In this document: positions 5,884 to 15,759 of the stretch, in pieces
Numbering within the stretch: position 1 is the stretch's first letter
Layout: the number at the start of each line of letters is the position of its first letter
From: Pontiellaceae bacterium
GTDB lineage: Bacteria; Verrucomicrobiota; Kiritimatiellia; Kiritimatiellales; Tichowtungiaceae
Length of the DNA: 21,951 nucleotides
Direction: 5' to 3'
NCBI GenBank assembly: GCA_029934215.1
Contig: JAOZMR010000011.1
Location: 1-21,951, forward strand
The notes under the pieces: generated by a model
What the model was told of the DNA's origin: nothing
What the model saw: only the letters and a program-made list of their open reading frames with translations
Database searches by the model: none
Program-made: the position numbers and the translations under genes

Positions 5884-6834
5884 TTAGATGCCCGAGTTCC
5901 AATGGTTGGAGATTCTATATCGGATTTGTTCGATGTCTTTTTCGATCTGCTCAATGAGTGCTTCGCGGGTTGGAAATGGGATCACTTCTCGGATTTTTTG
6001 AAGGAGGGAGATTTCTAGGGTCTGCCCGTATAGATCGCCGTCGTAGTCGAGTAGGTGCGATTCGATGGTGTGTTCTTTGTCGCCGAATGTTTCGCGTACA
6101 CCAATGAAGATGGCTGATGCTTGTTCTTTTTTTTCTGCCGTTTGGATTCTCGTCCATCCGGCGTAGATTCCAGGGGCGGGGAGAAGTTCGTTTTCTGAGT
6201 CGATGTTTGCTGTGGGGAATCCGAGAGTGCGTCCAATCTGTTTTCCTTTGATCACGCGACCCGTGATTGTGAATGGACGCCCTAGCCATTTTGCTGCTAG
6301 TGGGAGGTTTCCTTCTGTTATTGCCTGCCGAATGTTGGTGCTGGATATTTTTTCCCCGTTGTGGAGCAATGGCGTGACGGCGGTGGCGGTGATGCCGTGT
6401 GCAGCGCATAGGTTTTCCAAGGTTTGGAAGGTTCCGGCAGCGCGATAGCCGAATGACCAGTCTATGCCGCATACGATGCCGGTGAGGGTCGGTATTTTTT
6501 TCCAAAGGTTGGAAAGGAATGCGGTTGGGTCGGTGTGTGCGTAGGTTTTGTCGAATGGGATTTCTAGGACTCCGTGTACGCCGAGTGCTTTGAGGTTTTG
6601 TAATTGGCTCGGTTCTGTGCTTATGAGCGCGGGTGCTTTTTTGGGTACGAGGATTTTTGCCGGATGCGGTTTGAAGGTGAAGACCCATGCTTCTCCATCG
6701 AGCTGGGTCGCTTGTTCTACGGCGGTTGTAATGACTTTTTGATGCCCGAGGTGAACTCCGTCGAAGCATCCCATCGCAAGAATGATGGGTGGGTCGTTTT
6801 TGGGAAGTTCCGAGATGTTTCTGACGGGTATCAT
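5884..6834 (-). CDS. ribF: Bifunctional riboflavin kinase / FAD synthetase
   Basis: RibF converts riboflavin to FMN and then FAD, using ATP, in the cytoplasm. The 316-residue protein has the family's usual length and two-domain layout. The N-terminal nucleotidyltransferase domain (about 15-165) has MGCFDGVHLGH (21-31) with the HxGH motif, CGIDWSFGY and ISSTNIRQAI (163-172). The C-terminal kinase domain (about 185-310) has GRTLGFPTAN (201-210) with the conserved PTxN. The gene contains three copies of the window-wide palindrome (6415 and 6500 perfect, 5897 with one mismatch). The first encodes FQTLE at 136-140, a position where the family usually has F-x-L-L. It is downstream of glgB with 125 bases between. 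No strong Shine-Dalgarno is seen. Confidence 0.96.
   Translation of the reverse strand: MIPVRNISELPKNDPPIILAMGCFDGVHLGHQKVITTAVEQATQLDGEAWVFTFKPHPAKILVPKKAPALISTEPSQLQNLKALGVHGVLEIPFDKTYAHTDPTAFLSNLWKKIPTLTGIVCGIDWSFGYRAAGTFQTLENLCAAHGITATAVTPLLHNGEKISSTNIRQAITEGNLPLAAKWLGRPFTITGRVIKGKQIGRTLGFPTANIDSENELLPAPGIYAGWTRIQTAEKKEQASAIFIGVRETFGDKEHTIESHLLDYDGDLYGQTLEISLLQKIREVIPFPTREALIEQIEKDIEQIRYRISNHWNSGI
6415..6514. repeat. Two perfect TTCCAA-N3-TTGGAA palindromes inside ribF
   Basis: TTCCAAGGTTTGGAA (6415-6429) and TTCCAAAGGTTGGAA (6500-6514) lie 85 bases apart in the ribF coding region. They are read in different frames: FQTLE for the first and SNLWK for the second. A third, one-mismatch copy TTCCAATGGTTGGAG (5897-5911) is at the gene's end. 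Confidence 0.85.
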
Positions 6835-6905
6835 GCTGGTTTTGATATCTCAGTGGCTCGGAGGCGCAGAGGTTTTTGAGCGTTTCTTCGTTGGTTGGGT
6901 TTGTT

Positions 6906-6937
6906 CGTTACGGCGTGCCAGGAGCTCCGCCGTAACG
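6906..6937. other. Strong stem-loop between glgB and ribF
   Basis: CGTTACGGCG (6906-6915) and CGCCGTAACG (6928-6937) form a perfect 10-base stem with a 12-base loop, about 20 bases after the glgB stop on the minus strand. On the minus strand it is followed by AACAAACCC, not T's. On the plus strand it is followed by GGTTTTGTTC. It may be an atypical terminator, an attenuating or mRNA-stabilising hairpin. Confidence 0.5.
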
Positions 6938-6959
6938 GGTTTTGTTCTGAGTGGATTTT

Positions 6960-8861
<1,902 letters not shown>

Positions 8862-9003
8862 AGTTTTAATTCTTTTTCTAGATGAGTATCAATGCCGATT
8901 CGACCGTTTAGTGGAACTGGCGCAACGAGCAGGGGCTTGTGCTTTTCTTAGACTACATGAAGTGCATCGTTATGTTCCAGACGTGTTTCACTTTTTTCAC
9001 GAT

Positions 9004-9786
9004 TTAAATGAGGTCTGCCGTGTTTTCCGCTCCTTGGGTTTTGTCAAAAAGCTCATAGACGAGAACGCTTAAACCGAAAATTGCGGCGGTTTCTGTTCGC
9101 AGGATTTGTGAACCAAATGTGACGGGGATCGCTCCGACATGAATGGCGGTTTTCACCTCTTCTTCTGTGAAATCGCCCTCTGGACCGATCAGCAATGCGA
9201 CGCGAGGGGCTGGCGACATGCCGGCTTCTGTGAGGGAACGAAGTGCTTTCTTGAATGGTTTTGCGTTCGACTGCAGGGAGCCTATAAATAGCGCATCATA
9301 CGTTCCAATGCTTGAAAGAATTGCGCTGATTTTTTCCAAGGGTTGGAAAACGGGGAGCCAAGCGGTTCCGCATTGTTGCGATGCATTGCGGATGATCGCC
9401 TCTCCTCTGCCGATCATTTTTTCAATTTTACCCGTTGGAAGGCTGGTGTTTTGCGTGACGATTGGCTGAATGGTTCGTACGCCTAGTTCCGTGGCTTTCT
9501 GAAGGATCATGTCAAAGCGGTCGGGTTTGCATACGGCTTGAATGAGGGTGATTTCAACCGGATGCGGCTCGATGGTTTCGCGTTTTGTTATGCGAACGGT
9601 GACTTCTTTTTTCGATACTGAGTCAACGATGCCATCGGCGCGGGTTCCCTCGCCGTCGAACAGCGTCATCTCTTGTCCGGCTTCGACGCGAAGGACGCGA
9701 GCGAGGTGATGAGACTCCTGCGCAGAAAGGCCGACGGGGTCGGTCTTCAGCGCGGCTGGGGTCACAAAGCTGTTAATTCTCATCAT
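9004..9786 (-). CDS. rsmE: 16S rRNA (uracil(1498)-N(3))-methyltransferase
   Basis: RsmE methylates N3 of U1498 in 16S rRNA with S-adenosylmethionine. The 260-residue length fits the family. An N-terminal PUA-like domain (1-70, with SHHLARVLRV) is followed by a SPOUT fold. Its knot carries LLIGPEGDFTEEEV (199-211) and LGxxILRTETAA-type sequence (228-235). KATELGVRTIQP (97-108) and ASQQCG (135-140) are also typical. The gene starts 16 bases after the dnaJ stop, so it is probably co-transcribed with grpE-dnaJ. Two adjacent ATG codons open the frame and no Shine-Dalgarno is visible. A perfect palindrome at 9334-9348 encodes FQPLE (147-151), and a one-mismatch copy lies at 9303-9317. Confidence 0.96.
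   Translation of the reverse strand: MMRINSFVTPAALKTDPVGLSAQESHHLARVLRVEAGQEMTLFDGEGTRADGIVDSVSKKEVTVRITKRETIEPHPVEITLIQAVCKPDRFDMILQKATELGVRTIQPIVTQNTSLPTGKIEKMIGRGEAIIRNASQQCGTAWLPVFQPLEKISAILSSIGTYDALFIGSLQSNAKPFKKALRSLTEAGMSPAPRVALLIGPEGDFTEEEVKTAIHVGAIPVTFGSQILRTETAAIFGLSVLVYELFDKTQGAENTADLI
9334..9348. repeat. Perfect TTCCAA-N3-TTGGAA palindrome inside rsmE
   Basis: TTCCAAGGGTTGGAA lies within rsmE and is read on the minus strand as TTC CAA CCC TTG GAA (Phe-Gln-Pro-Leu-Glu). It uses the same frame as in ribF and both SPFH genes. A copy with one mismatch (TTCCAATGCTTGAAA) begins 31 bases to its left on the plus strand. Confidence 0.85.
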
Positions 9787-9802
9787 GCGGCATGGTTGAA
9801 GT

Positions 9803-10999
9803 CTATTTTTCCAACGCTTTTTTGTGGGCGTAGAAGGTTGCCGCGGCTTTGCGCATTTTCTGGGTCAGTGGAAAATGTTTGTCGGTGAGAATTTTTGCGG
9901 CTTCTTGGAGTTTTTTCTTCTCTTTGCCACTGAGCCCTTGAGGGACTTCGATTTGTACGACGATATGCTGGTCGCCGGTTCCGTAGCGCGGGCCAGTGAC
10001 GCCTTTGCCGCGTATGCGAAAGATTTTTCCGCTTTCGGTTCCTGCAGGGATTTTTAGTTCGGCATTGCCGTGGATGGTTGGAACCTGAACGCCGCCGCCG
10101 AGCATGGCGGTTTGGAATGGAACGGGTACTTCGCAGACGATGTCGAGGTCGTTGCGTTTGAAGAATTCGTGTTCGCGAACGTGGAGAACGATGTAGAGGT
10201 CGCCGGCTGGACCGCCGCGTCGTCCGCCTTCACCGCGTCCTGAAACGCGCAGGCGCGAGCCGGTTTCTACGCCGGACGGGATTTTCACGTCGATGGTGCG
10301 TTTGTTGCGTAGCAGGCCTTTGCCCTGGCATTTGGAGCAGGGTTTTTCGATGACTTCTCCGGCGCCTCGGCAGGTCGGGCAGGTTTGGCGATATTGAACA
10401 AAGCCGCCGCCGCTAACGACTTGGCCGGCGCCGCCGCAGTCGCGACAGTTTTTTTTGCCGGAGCCGGATTCGGCGCCAGTTCCTTTGCAGGAGTCGCAGG
10501 TTTCGTTGATGTTGATTCTGATTTCGCGTTTGGAGCCGAGGACGGCTTCTTCGAAGTCGATATCGAGGTCGAAGCGAAGATCTGCGCCCTGCTGGGGTGC
10601 ATTGGGGTTGCGCGAGCGTCCGCCGCCTTGGAAGAAGTTGTCGAAGATTCCGCCACCACCACCGCCGCCGCCACCCGATGCGCCCATAAAGGTGCGAAGG
10701 GCTTCTTCGAGGTCGATGCCGCCGCCAAATCCGCCGCCGAAACCACCGCCCCCGCCGCCGCGACCCGCACTGAATGCTGCGTGTCCAAATTGGTCGTATT
10801 GCTGGCGTTTTGTGGTGTCGCTGAGTATCTCGTAGGCTTCGGATACTTCTTTGAAGTGCTCCTCTGCGGCTTTGTCGCCGGGGTTTTTGTCGGGGTGATA
10901 TTTGACTGCCATTTTGCGATAGGCTTTTTTGATTTCATCCGCTGACGCGCCTTTAGCGAGTCCGAGCAGTTCGTAGTAGTCTTTTTTTGATGTTGCCAT
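9803..10999 (-). CDS. dnaJ: Chaperone protein DnaJ (Hsp40)
   Basis: DnaJ delivers unfolded substrates to DnaK and stimulates its ATPase. The 398-residue protein is a complete type I DnaJ. It has a J domain (1-75) with HPD at 35-37, and a Gly/Phe-rich linker with long glycine runs (79-128). The zinc-binding region has four CxxC motifs (168-171, 185-188, 207-210, 221-224). The C-terminal substrate domains run from about 230 to 360. The stop is followed 16 bases later by rsmE. The gap of 131 bases to grpE upstream shows no hairpin. No Shine-Dalgarno is seen before the ATG. dnaK itself is not in the window. The glycine runs make a G/C-skewed tract that creates long false open frames on other strands. 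Confidence 0.97.
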   Translation of the reverse strand: MATSKKDYYELLGLAKGASADEIKKAYRKMAVKYHPDKNPGDKAAEEHFKEVSEAYEILSDTTKRQQYDQFGHAAFSAGRGGGGGGFGGGFGGGIDLEEALRTFMGASGGGGGGGGGIFDNFFQGGGRSRNPNAPQQGADLRFDLDIDFEEAVLGSKREIRININETCDSCKGTGAESGSGKKNCRDCGGAGQVVSGGGFVQYRQTCPTCRGAGEVIEKPCSKCQGKGLLRNKRTIDVKIPSGVETGSRLRVSGRGEGGRRGGPAGDLYIVLHVREHEFFKRNDLDIVCEVPVPFQTAMLGGGVQVPTIHGNAELKIPAGTESGKIFRIRGKGVTGPRYGTGDQHIVVQIEVPQGLSGKEKKKLQEAAKILTDKHFPLTQKMRKAAATFYAHKKALEK

Positions 11000-11130
11000 A
11001 ATAGAGGGGGTGTTGAGAGATTGGGGTGGTGGTGAGATATGAGAGTGGTGTGGAGCGGAATAGATCTGAGAATCTGGATCCTGTTTTTCAGGGCGCCGTC
11101 AGTCCTCTCTTCCGTCAGACCTTTCGTTCA

Positions 11131-11697
11131 TCAGTCCTTGATTCCATTCGTGTCTAGTGGACCTGACGAAACGACGACTTGAGCGGCACGGAGGAGTTTT
11201 TCGCCGAGCATGTAGCCTTTTCGACATTCTTCGACGATGGTTTCGGCGGGTTTATCGGAGGGCATGTTGGTGAGCGCTTCGTGGTGGTGAGGATCGAAGG
11301 TTTGATCGATCGTTTCAATCGGTGTGACGTTGGATTTTTTTAGTACGTCGAGGAGTTGGTCGTATACGAGCTTGAACCCTTCGATAACGGATGGGTCGGC
11401 CTTGTGTTCTGCGGCGCTTTTGAGCCCCATTTCGTAGTGGTCTAGCACGGGGAGAAGTTCGAGAAATAGGTCTTCGTTTGCGCGGACAATCCATTCGGCG
11501 CGTTCGCGTATTTGTCGTTTGCGGTAGTTGTCGAAGTCGGCCTTCATGCGCATGAGTTGATGCTGAATGGGCTCTTCTGCCTCTTTTTCCACAAGGACGG
11601 GTTCGATCACGTCTTCGATGCGTTCCGTTTCCTCGGTCTCTACGTCTTCGGCTGCTTCTACGTCTTCTTTGGGTTTTTCTTTTTTCATGTCTGTCAT
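11131..11697 (-). CDS. grpE: Nucleotide exchange factor GrpE
   Basis: GrpE releases ADP from DnaK, working with DnaJ in protein folding and heat-shock recovery. The 188-residue protein has an acidic, low-complexity N-terminus (1-43). A long helix follows (RMKADFDNYRKRQIRERAEWIVRANEDLFLELLPVLDHYEMGL, about 50-92). The C-terminal beta domain ends in VEECRKGYMLGEKLLRAAQVVVS (155-177). The first ATG is favoured: AAGGA sits seven bases upstream. That Shine-Dalgarno overlaps the right arm of the palindrome at 11708-11722. It precedes dnaJ by 131 bases and follows the RsbU-like phosphatase gene by 90 bases on the same strand. Confidence 0.96.
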   Translation of the reverse strand: MTDMKKEKPKEDVEAAEDVETEETERIEDVIEPVLVEKEAEEPIQHQLMRMKADFDNYRKRQIRERAEWIVRANEDLFLELLPVLDHYEMGLKSAAEHKADPSVIEGFKLVYDQLLDVLKKSNVTPIETIDQTFDPHHHEALTNMPSDKPAETIVEECRKGYMLGEKLLRAAQVVVSSGPLDTNGIKD

Positions 11698-11707
11698 TTT
11701 TTAATCC

Positions 11708-11722
11708 TTCCAAGGTTTGGAA
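11708..11722. repeat. Perfect palindrome overlapping the grpE ribosome-binding site
   Basis: TTCCAAGGTTTGGAA ends 11 bases before the grpE start codon. Read on the minus strand, its right arm TTGGAA runs into GGATT, so the GGAAGG Shine-Dalgarno lies partly in the stem. A bound protein or a folded mRNA hairpin would cover the site. Confidence 0.8.
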
Positions 11723-11787
11723 AACTACTCGATTGAATCGGTTAGTCAATCCATTGAGAAGTGAAAGTTTCTGTTGAGAGTTGGTGG

Positions 11788-13248
11788 TTAGCTGATTTTG
11801 AGGGCAAGCAACGTCATATCGTCGTATTGTTGTTGGGCGCCGACATATAGGGCGAGGTTGGTTTTGACCGCTTTCATGAGTGCCTCTGGGCTTTCGGGTG
11901 ATTCGGTTTTTATCAGATGAAGTAGGTTGTCGATCCCCCATTCGTCCCCAACATCGTTGAGCGCCTCGGTGATGCCGTCGGTGTATACGATGATGCCGTC
12001 GCCGGGTTTGAGCTGTATAGAGATGTCGGCGATTGCTGCGTCGAAGATCTCTGAATCTGCGAGCCCAATAGCGATGCCTGGGGCGTCGAGAGGTTCAGCA
12101 ACGCGGGATCCGTCGCAGTTGCGGCAGAGTAGCGGGCGTTCATGACCGGCGCGTGCGAAGGTGAATTCGCGGGTTTGGGTGTTGAGTACAGCATAGAACA
12201 TGGTGATGAACATGTCCTCGGCAAGGTTGTCGCTGAGAACGCGGTTGAGCTCAGAGAGCATTCGTGCTGGGCTTTTTTCTTGCGGGGCTCGGGTTCGCAG
12301 TACGCCCTGGCAAACCGCCATCATCATGGCGCCGCCGATGCCCTTGCCGGAGACATCAGCAATGGCGATGCCGAGGTGTTTCTCGTCGATTTCAATGAAG
12401 TCGTAGTAGTCACCGCCGATATCGAATGCGGGGATGTTGTAAGCGGCAAGCTGGACCCGTTCGGAGTGCGGCAGGGTTTGCGGAAGAAGAGAGGTTTGGA
12501 TTTGGCGTGCGGCACGCATGTCGCGGTCGATCTGTTTTTTCTGTTCCAGTGCGGCTCGGAGTCCGGCGTAGTGAATCGGGACGGAGGCTTGGTCCGCCAT
12601 TGCCTGCAGAAGGCTGAGGTCGCTGGGCGTAAAAGATGTTTCGTCGGTGCGGTTTGCCAGCGCCAACACGCCAAGCACTTCGTTCCCAAAGCGCATGGGA
12701 ATAACCACGAGAGAATGGATCTTGAGGAAGGAATCGGTATAGCTAGGAACTCGTGCATCCATTTCGGCATCTTCAATGATGATGCCATTGCCGATGGTTG
12801 CCGCAGAGCCAACGATTCCTTCTCCAGGGGCGACGGGCCGGTTTTTGACAATGGTTTTAAGGAGTTGTGATTGGGTGAGAAGTTTCTGGGTATCCACGCT
12901 TTCCGAATCGTACAATGGCGGGAAGATCCCAGAAATGGCACGCGCAAAGAGTTGGGTGCGGTCTGAGTTGAACAGATAAAGCGCTCCCGTTGCGGCTTTC
13001 CCCGTTTTTGTTGCAAAAAAGAGAATCCGCTTGAGAAGCGAAGTCATGTCGACCTCATCAGCATCCGCGAAAAGTTCGCCAATATGATGAATGAAATCGA
13101 AGATGATTTCCCGTTCCTTCCGAAGAGCTCGATTTCGAACGCGCAACTTCTTGCGCTCCTTAAAGGAGAGAAGAAGAGAAATAACGAGCGCTATTTCTAA
13201 GAAAAGAGCCGTTAATGCGCCGAGCCAGTGTAGCAATTGTTCAGCCAT
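11788..13248 (-). CDS. Membrane-anchored GAF–PP2C (RsbU/SpoIIE-type) serine phosphatase
   Basis: This 486-residue regulator has an N-terminal membrane anchor (about 9-28), then a basic linker and a coiled segment. A GAF sensor domain covers about 65-230 (GALYLF, GEGIVGSAA, SLVVIPMRFGNEVLGVLALANR). A PP2C-like SpoIIE domain covers 262-486. Metal-binding motifs are present: FDIGGDYYDF with Asp280, IADVSGKG with Asp298, IVYTDGITEA with Asp424 and QQYDDMTLLALK near 476-477. Such phosphatases dephosphorylate STAS anti-sigma antagonists in partner-switching pathways. Here the STAS gene ends only nine bases upstream, which strongly suggests that it is the substrate. No RsbW-like kinase or sigma factor is in the window. 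The signal sensed by the GAF domain is unknown. Confidence 0.92.
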   Translation of the reverse strand: MAEQLLHWLGALTALFLEIALVISLLLSFKERKKLRVRNRALRKEREIIFDFIHHIGELFADADEVDMTSLLKRILFFATKTGKAATGALYLFNSDRTQLFARAISGIFPPLYDSESVDTQKLLTQSQLLKTIVKNRPVAPGEGIVGSAATIGNGIIIEDAEMDARVPSYTDSFLKIHSLVVIPMRFGNEVLGVLALANRTDETSFTPSDLSLLQAMADQASVPIHYAGLRAALEQKKQIDRDMRAARQIQTSLLPQTLPHSERVQLAAYNIPAFDIGGDYYDFIEIDEKHLGIAIADVSGKGIGGAMMMAVCQGVLRTRAPQEKSPARMLSELNRVLSDNLAEDMFITMFYAVLNTQTREFTFARAGHERPLLCRNCDGSRVAEPLDAPGIAIGLADSEIFDAAIADISIQLKPGDGIIVYTDGITEALNDVGDEWGIDNLLHLIKTESPESPEALMKAVKTNLALYVGAQQQYDDMTLLALKIS

Positions 13249-13257
13249 AAGCGCGGT

Positions 13258-13776
13258 TTAGTTGAATCTGGCAACATCTTCTTTCAGAAGATCGATCACC
13301 TGTTTAAACTTTGGGAGATTCTCATCACTGATTTGAACGAGATCCTCGTGCGCCTGAAGAGCTTGTTCAGCCATCTCTTTTTGTGATAATGGATCGACAG
13401 GCATCGCATTCGTTTTTTGTGCGTTCAATTGATGCCCATGAGTATCACTATAGAAGGAGAGTACCTGATCGACCCCAAGGGTTTTCAGGAGCTGGGTATT
13501 TTTTTCTGAGAGATTGATTAGTTCAAGCGATTGATTATTTTTTTTGAGTCGACCCGCGAGGCCCGCAATTGATCCCATAAAAGTACTATCCATTCCGATG
13601 CATTCTTCGAGGTCGATCACGACCATAGATATGGGTTGTTGGGCGACCACCTTAGCAACAAATTGCTTAAGCGGTGCGGCGATTTTAAATGAACCCCGTC
13701 CATTGATCCGAATAAAAACAGTACCGTCTTTAATCGCCGCCTGAAGATCATCATTGCATTGTTCTGTTTCGAGCAT
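13258..13776 (-). CDS. STAS-domain protein (anti-sigma factor antagonist type)
   Basis: A 172-residue protein with an N-terminal STAS domain (about 5-112). The conserved loop reads VVIDLEECIGMDSTFMGSIAGLA (52-74). Ser64 is the likely site phosphorylated by a partner-switching kinase and dephosphorylated by the adjacent phosphatase. Unlike minimal SpoIIAA/RsbV proteins (~110 residues), it has a ~60-residue charged helical tail (115-172) ending HEDLVQISDENLPKFKQVIDLLKED. This may mediate an extra interaction. AGGAG seven bases before the ATG supports the start. It is the first gene of the apparent STAS–phosphatase–grpE–dnaJ–rsmE run. A TATAAC hexamer at about 13796-13801 (minus-strand reading) could be its -10 box, but no good -35 was found. 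Confidence 0.88.
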   Translation of the reverse strand: MLETEQCNDDLQAAIKDGTVFIRINGRGSFKIAAPLKQFVAKVVAQQPISMVVIDLEECIGMDSTFMGSIAGLAGRLKKNNQSLELINLSEKNTQLLKTLGVDQVLSFYSDTHGHQLNAQKTNAMPVDPLSQKEMAEQALQAHEDLVQISDENLPKFKQVIDLLKEDVARFN

Positions 13777-13918
13777 ACAAACTCCTACGCTAGTTATATT
13801 TTTTCGAATTTCGACAGAAGTTTAGTCTTTGACCACGGTTAGTGCAAATGCTAACAACGAAAATCAACACACGTGGAGGGTCGCTAACGAGAAAAAGGAG
13901 GTTTTTTTAGGTTTTTGT

Positions 13919-15391
13919 TTATTGCAGATCGTCGGATCGATCCGACGGGATGCGGTAGCGTTCCAGTATAGCGGGCATGGCATTTAGCGCATTCTTCTTG
14001 TTTAGAACCAGCTCGCGACCGTATTGATCGGAAAATACAATGTAGTCAGAGTTATCGGTCGCATTGATTTGCCTGACCATTCCCTTGAGATTTCGAATTT
14101 TCTTTCCATTCACAAAATCGATCGCCCAGCTTGAGTAGCCGTGATATCCTTTGTTTACGTCGTCGGCAAGAACTCGTATTAGCACCACAACTTCTTCATC
14201 CTCAAAAATAGCGTCGCGGTTCTGGTAGTAATGAATCAGCTTTTTGGGTGCCGATTTGTACCATGTTTTTCCCCAGGCATGGAGGTAGTTTTTTGTGAGG
14301 GGACAAAAAACCGCGCCGCCAAAAATGTAGTACGTGGGGCGAACGCCGTATCGTTCTGTCGGAACCAGTAGCTGATCTTCGGTTGCCTTGGAAAACTGTA
14401 CGTTCACGACCATTTCCTTTTCGTCGCGGAAAATCTTCAGCGATAGACTTTCCCCAATCTGCCGTCGTTCGGAGAGATACGAAAATCGTGTGCGTTCATC
14501 CTTGCGAAACTCGATCGTGCGATCGTCCGCCACCAAGTAGCCGTCCACCTCAAGAATGATGTCACCTCGCTCTAAAATGCCTTCGACGGGCGACCCCACC
14601 GAAATGTATGAGACTAAAATGCCGGTAGATTCTTCCGGTAACCCGTATTTACGTTTGGCGTCCGGGTTTTCCATTGAGCCTGTGCGAATTCCAAAGCTAG
14701 GTATGCCGTCATACCGCCCATCCTCGACATCCGTCAGAAAGTGTTGCACCGCAGGGGCGGGAACCATGTACCCAATATTGTCGGCCGATGATAAGTGCTG
14801 CATAACAACACCAACGATTTTTCCATCCATCATCACAGGTCCGCCGCTGTTGCCGGGGTTGATCGCTGCATCAATCTGACCTGCCAAAAGCGAAAAAGAA
14901 CTGTGGGCATAATTTCGATGCTCGATGCGAGATATAACCCCTTTCGTTGTACTGAGCATATCTCCGCCGGTTGGGAACCCGAGTACTGTCACCTCAGATT
15001 GCGTTTCGGGAAGACCGTCGAGTTCCAGCGGTGAGATGTCGTCAAAAAAGGAGTCATCATCCACAGAAAGCAGTGCCAGGTCCGAGGTGTGCGAAATAAA
15101 CAAAACGCGTGCGCGATATTTTTTGGAATCCCCGTAACGGCGAACCTGAATAAATGTTTCGTCACCCACGATGTGTGCGTTCGTTAAAATTCGTTTTTCG
15201 CCAATAATGCACCCAGACCCCGTGCGAGTGGACGGTCCGCCGATGTTCCACGGCGTGTAATAGGCTGGCAGCGCGTATGTGGTGTAGACCTTCACAATTG
15301 CCTGTCGAGCATCCTGAGCGGATTTCTCCGCAAATCCCTGTGCACAAAACAATGCCAATAAACCAACAATGAATCCTATTTTCATTTCCAT
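13919..15391 (-). CDS. Secreted Deg/HtrA-like trypsin-fold serine protease with PDZ domain
   Basis: A 490-residue protein with an N-terminal signal peptide (MKIGFIVGLLALFCAQGFA), so a periplasmic location is expected. The trypsin-like domain has a complete triad: His72 in LTNAHIV, Asp104 in TSDLALL and Ser182 in NPGNSGGP. A PDZ domain follows at about 235-335 (GILVSYISVGSPVEGILERGDIILEVDGYLV). The last ~150 residues resemble the atypical C-terminal module of Deg-type proteases such as plant DEG9/10 rather than the second PDZ of DegP. These enzymes degrade or chaperone damaged proteins. Two ATGs are possible; the second (Met3, 15385) has better spacing (8 bases) from AAAGGA than the first (2 bases). 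It stands alone between a repeat module and the STAS operon. Confidence 0.9.
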   Translation of the reverse strand: MEMKIGFIVGLLALFCAQGFAEKSAQDARQAIVKVYTTYALPAYYTPWNIGGPSTRTGSGCIIGEKRILTNAHIVGDETFIQVRRYGDSKKYRARVLFISHTSDLALLSVDDDSFFDDISPLELDGLPETQSEVTVLGFPTGGDMLSTTKGVISRIEHRNYAHSSFSLLAGQIDAAINPGNSGGPVMMDGKIVGVVMQHLSSADNIGYMVPAPAVQHFLTDVEDGRYDGIPSFGIRTGSMENPDAKRKYGLPEESTGILVSYISVGSPVEGILERGDIILEVDGYLVADDRTIEFRKDERTRFSYLSERRQIGESLSLKIFRDEKEMVVNVQFSKATEDQLLVPTERYGVRPTYYIFGGAVFCPLTKNYLHAWGKTWYKSAPKKLIHYYQNRDAIFEDEEVVVLIRVLADDVNKGYHGYSSWAIDFVNGKKIRNLKGMVRQINATDNSDYIVFSDQYGRELVLNKKNALNAMPAILERYRIPSDRSDDLQ

Positions 15392-15440
15392 GTTCCTTTA
15401 GTTTTCTTGCTTTAAGCCCGACCTCGGAAGTGGAAGCGGC

Positions 15441-15494
15441 ATCGTTCAGCTTGCGAGACAAAAACCAAGAGTAGCGGTTTTGTATGATGGCTGA
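15441..15494 (+). repeat. Module A repeat, diverged copy near tRNA-Ser
   Basis: ATCGTTCAGCTTGCGAGACA is followed by AAAACC, an eight-base loop and GGTTTTGTATGATGG. Compared with the copies at 177 and 20381, the loop has changed, but the pairing arms are kept and even extended (ACC/GGT). That favours a functional hairpin. On the minus strand it lies 45 bases after the tRNA-Ser 3' end and could help stop its transcription. Confidence 0.7.
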
Positions 15495-15538
15495 TCCGTA
15501 GGACGGTATTGCAATCCGTTGGAAACGAAAAGAAAAAG

Positions 15539-15631
15539 TGGCGGAGAAGGGGGGATTCGAACCCCCGGTACCCTTTATAGGGGTACGGCGGTTTAGCAAA
15601 CCACTGCTTTAAGCCACTCAGCCACCTCTCC
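15539..15631 (-). tRNA. tRNA-Ser (anticodon GCU)
   Basis: The minus strand folds as a class II tRNA. The acceptor stem is GGAGAGG with CTTCTCC. The D-arm region is GTGGCTGAGTGGCTTAAAGC. The anticodon stem GTGGT/ACCGC holds the loop TTGCTAA, so the anticodon is GCT and reads AGC/AGU. A long variable arm (GTACCCCTATAAAGGGTAC) identifies serine tRNAs. The T-arm is GGGGGTTCGAATCCCCC. The 3' CCA is encoded (15539-15541). Confidence 0.98.
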
Positions 15632-15643
15632 ACGGGAAACAAG

Positions 15644-15672
15644 GTTGTATGATATCCAGTCCGGAATGACAA
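15644..15672 (-). promoter_or_regulatory. Candidate sigma-70-like promoter of tRNA-Ser
   Basis: On the minus strand, TTGTCA (15667-15672) is followed after 17 bases by TACAAC (15644-15649). That hexamer is about 12 bases before the mature tRNA 5' end. The -35 matches the TTGACA consensus at five of six bases and the -10 at four of six. Position and spacing support it. Confidence 0.5.
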
Positions 15673-15759
15673 GCGGTAATTTTGAGAATTTGTGTTTGGG
15701 TGCTTCGTTCATTGCCAAAATGGTGTTATTTGCCTGAAAAGATCGTCTTTATCCAGCTC

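Noticed and set aside
10285..10945. Long open frames (up to 217 codons) on both strands across dnaJ
   Set aside because: They are shadows produced by the Gly-rich, G/C-skewed linker of dnaJ. Their translations are low-complexity Ala/Pro/Lys-rich with no domain, and dnaJ in this place is unambiguous.
12142..12870. 242-codon open frame opposite the phosphatase gene
   Set aside because: It lies wholly antisense to the conserved GAF/PP2C coding region, which has intact motifs. The translation has no recognisable features.
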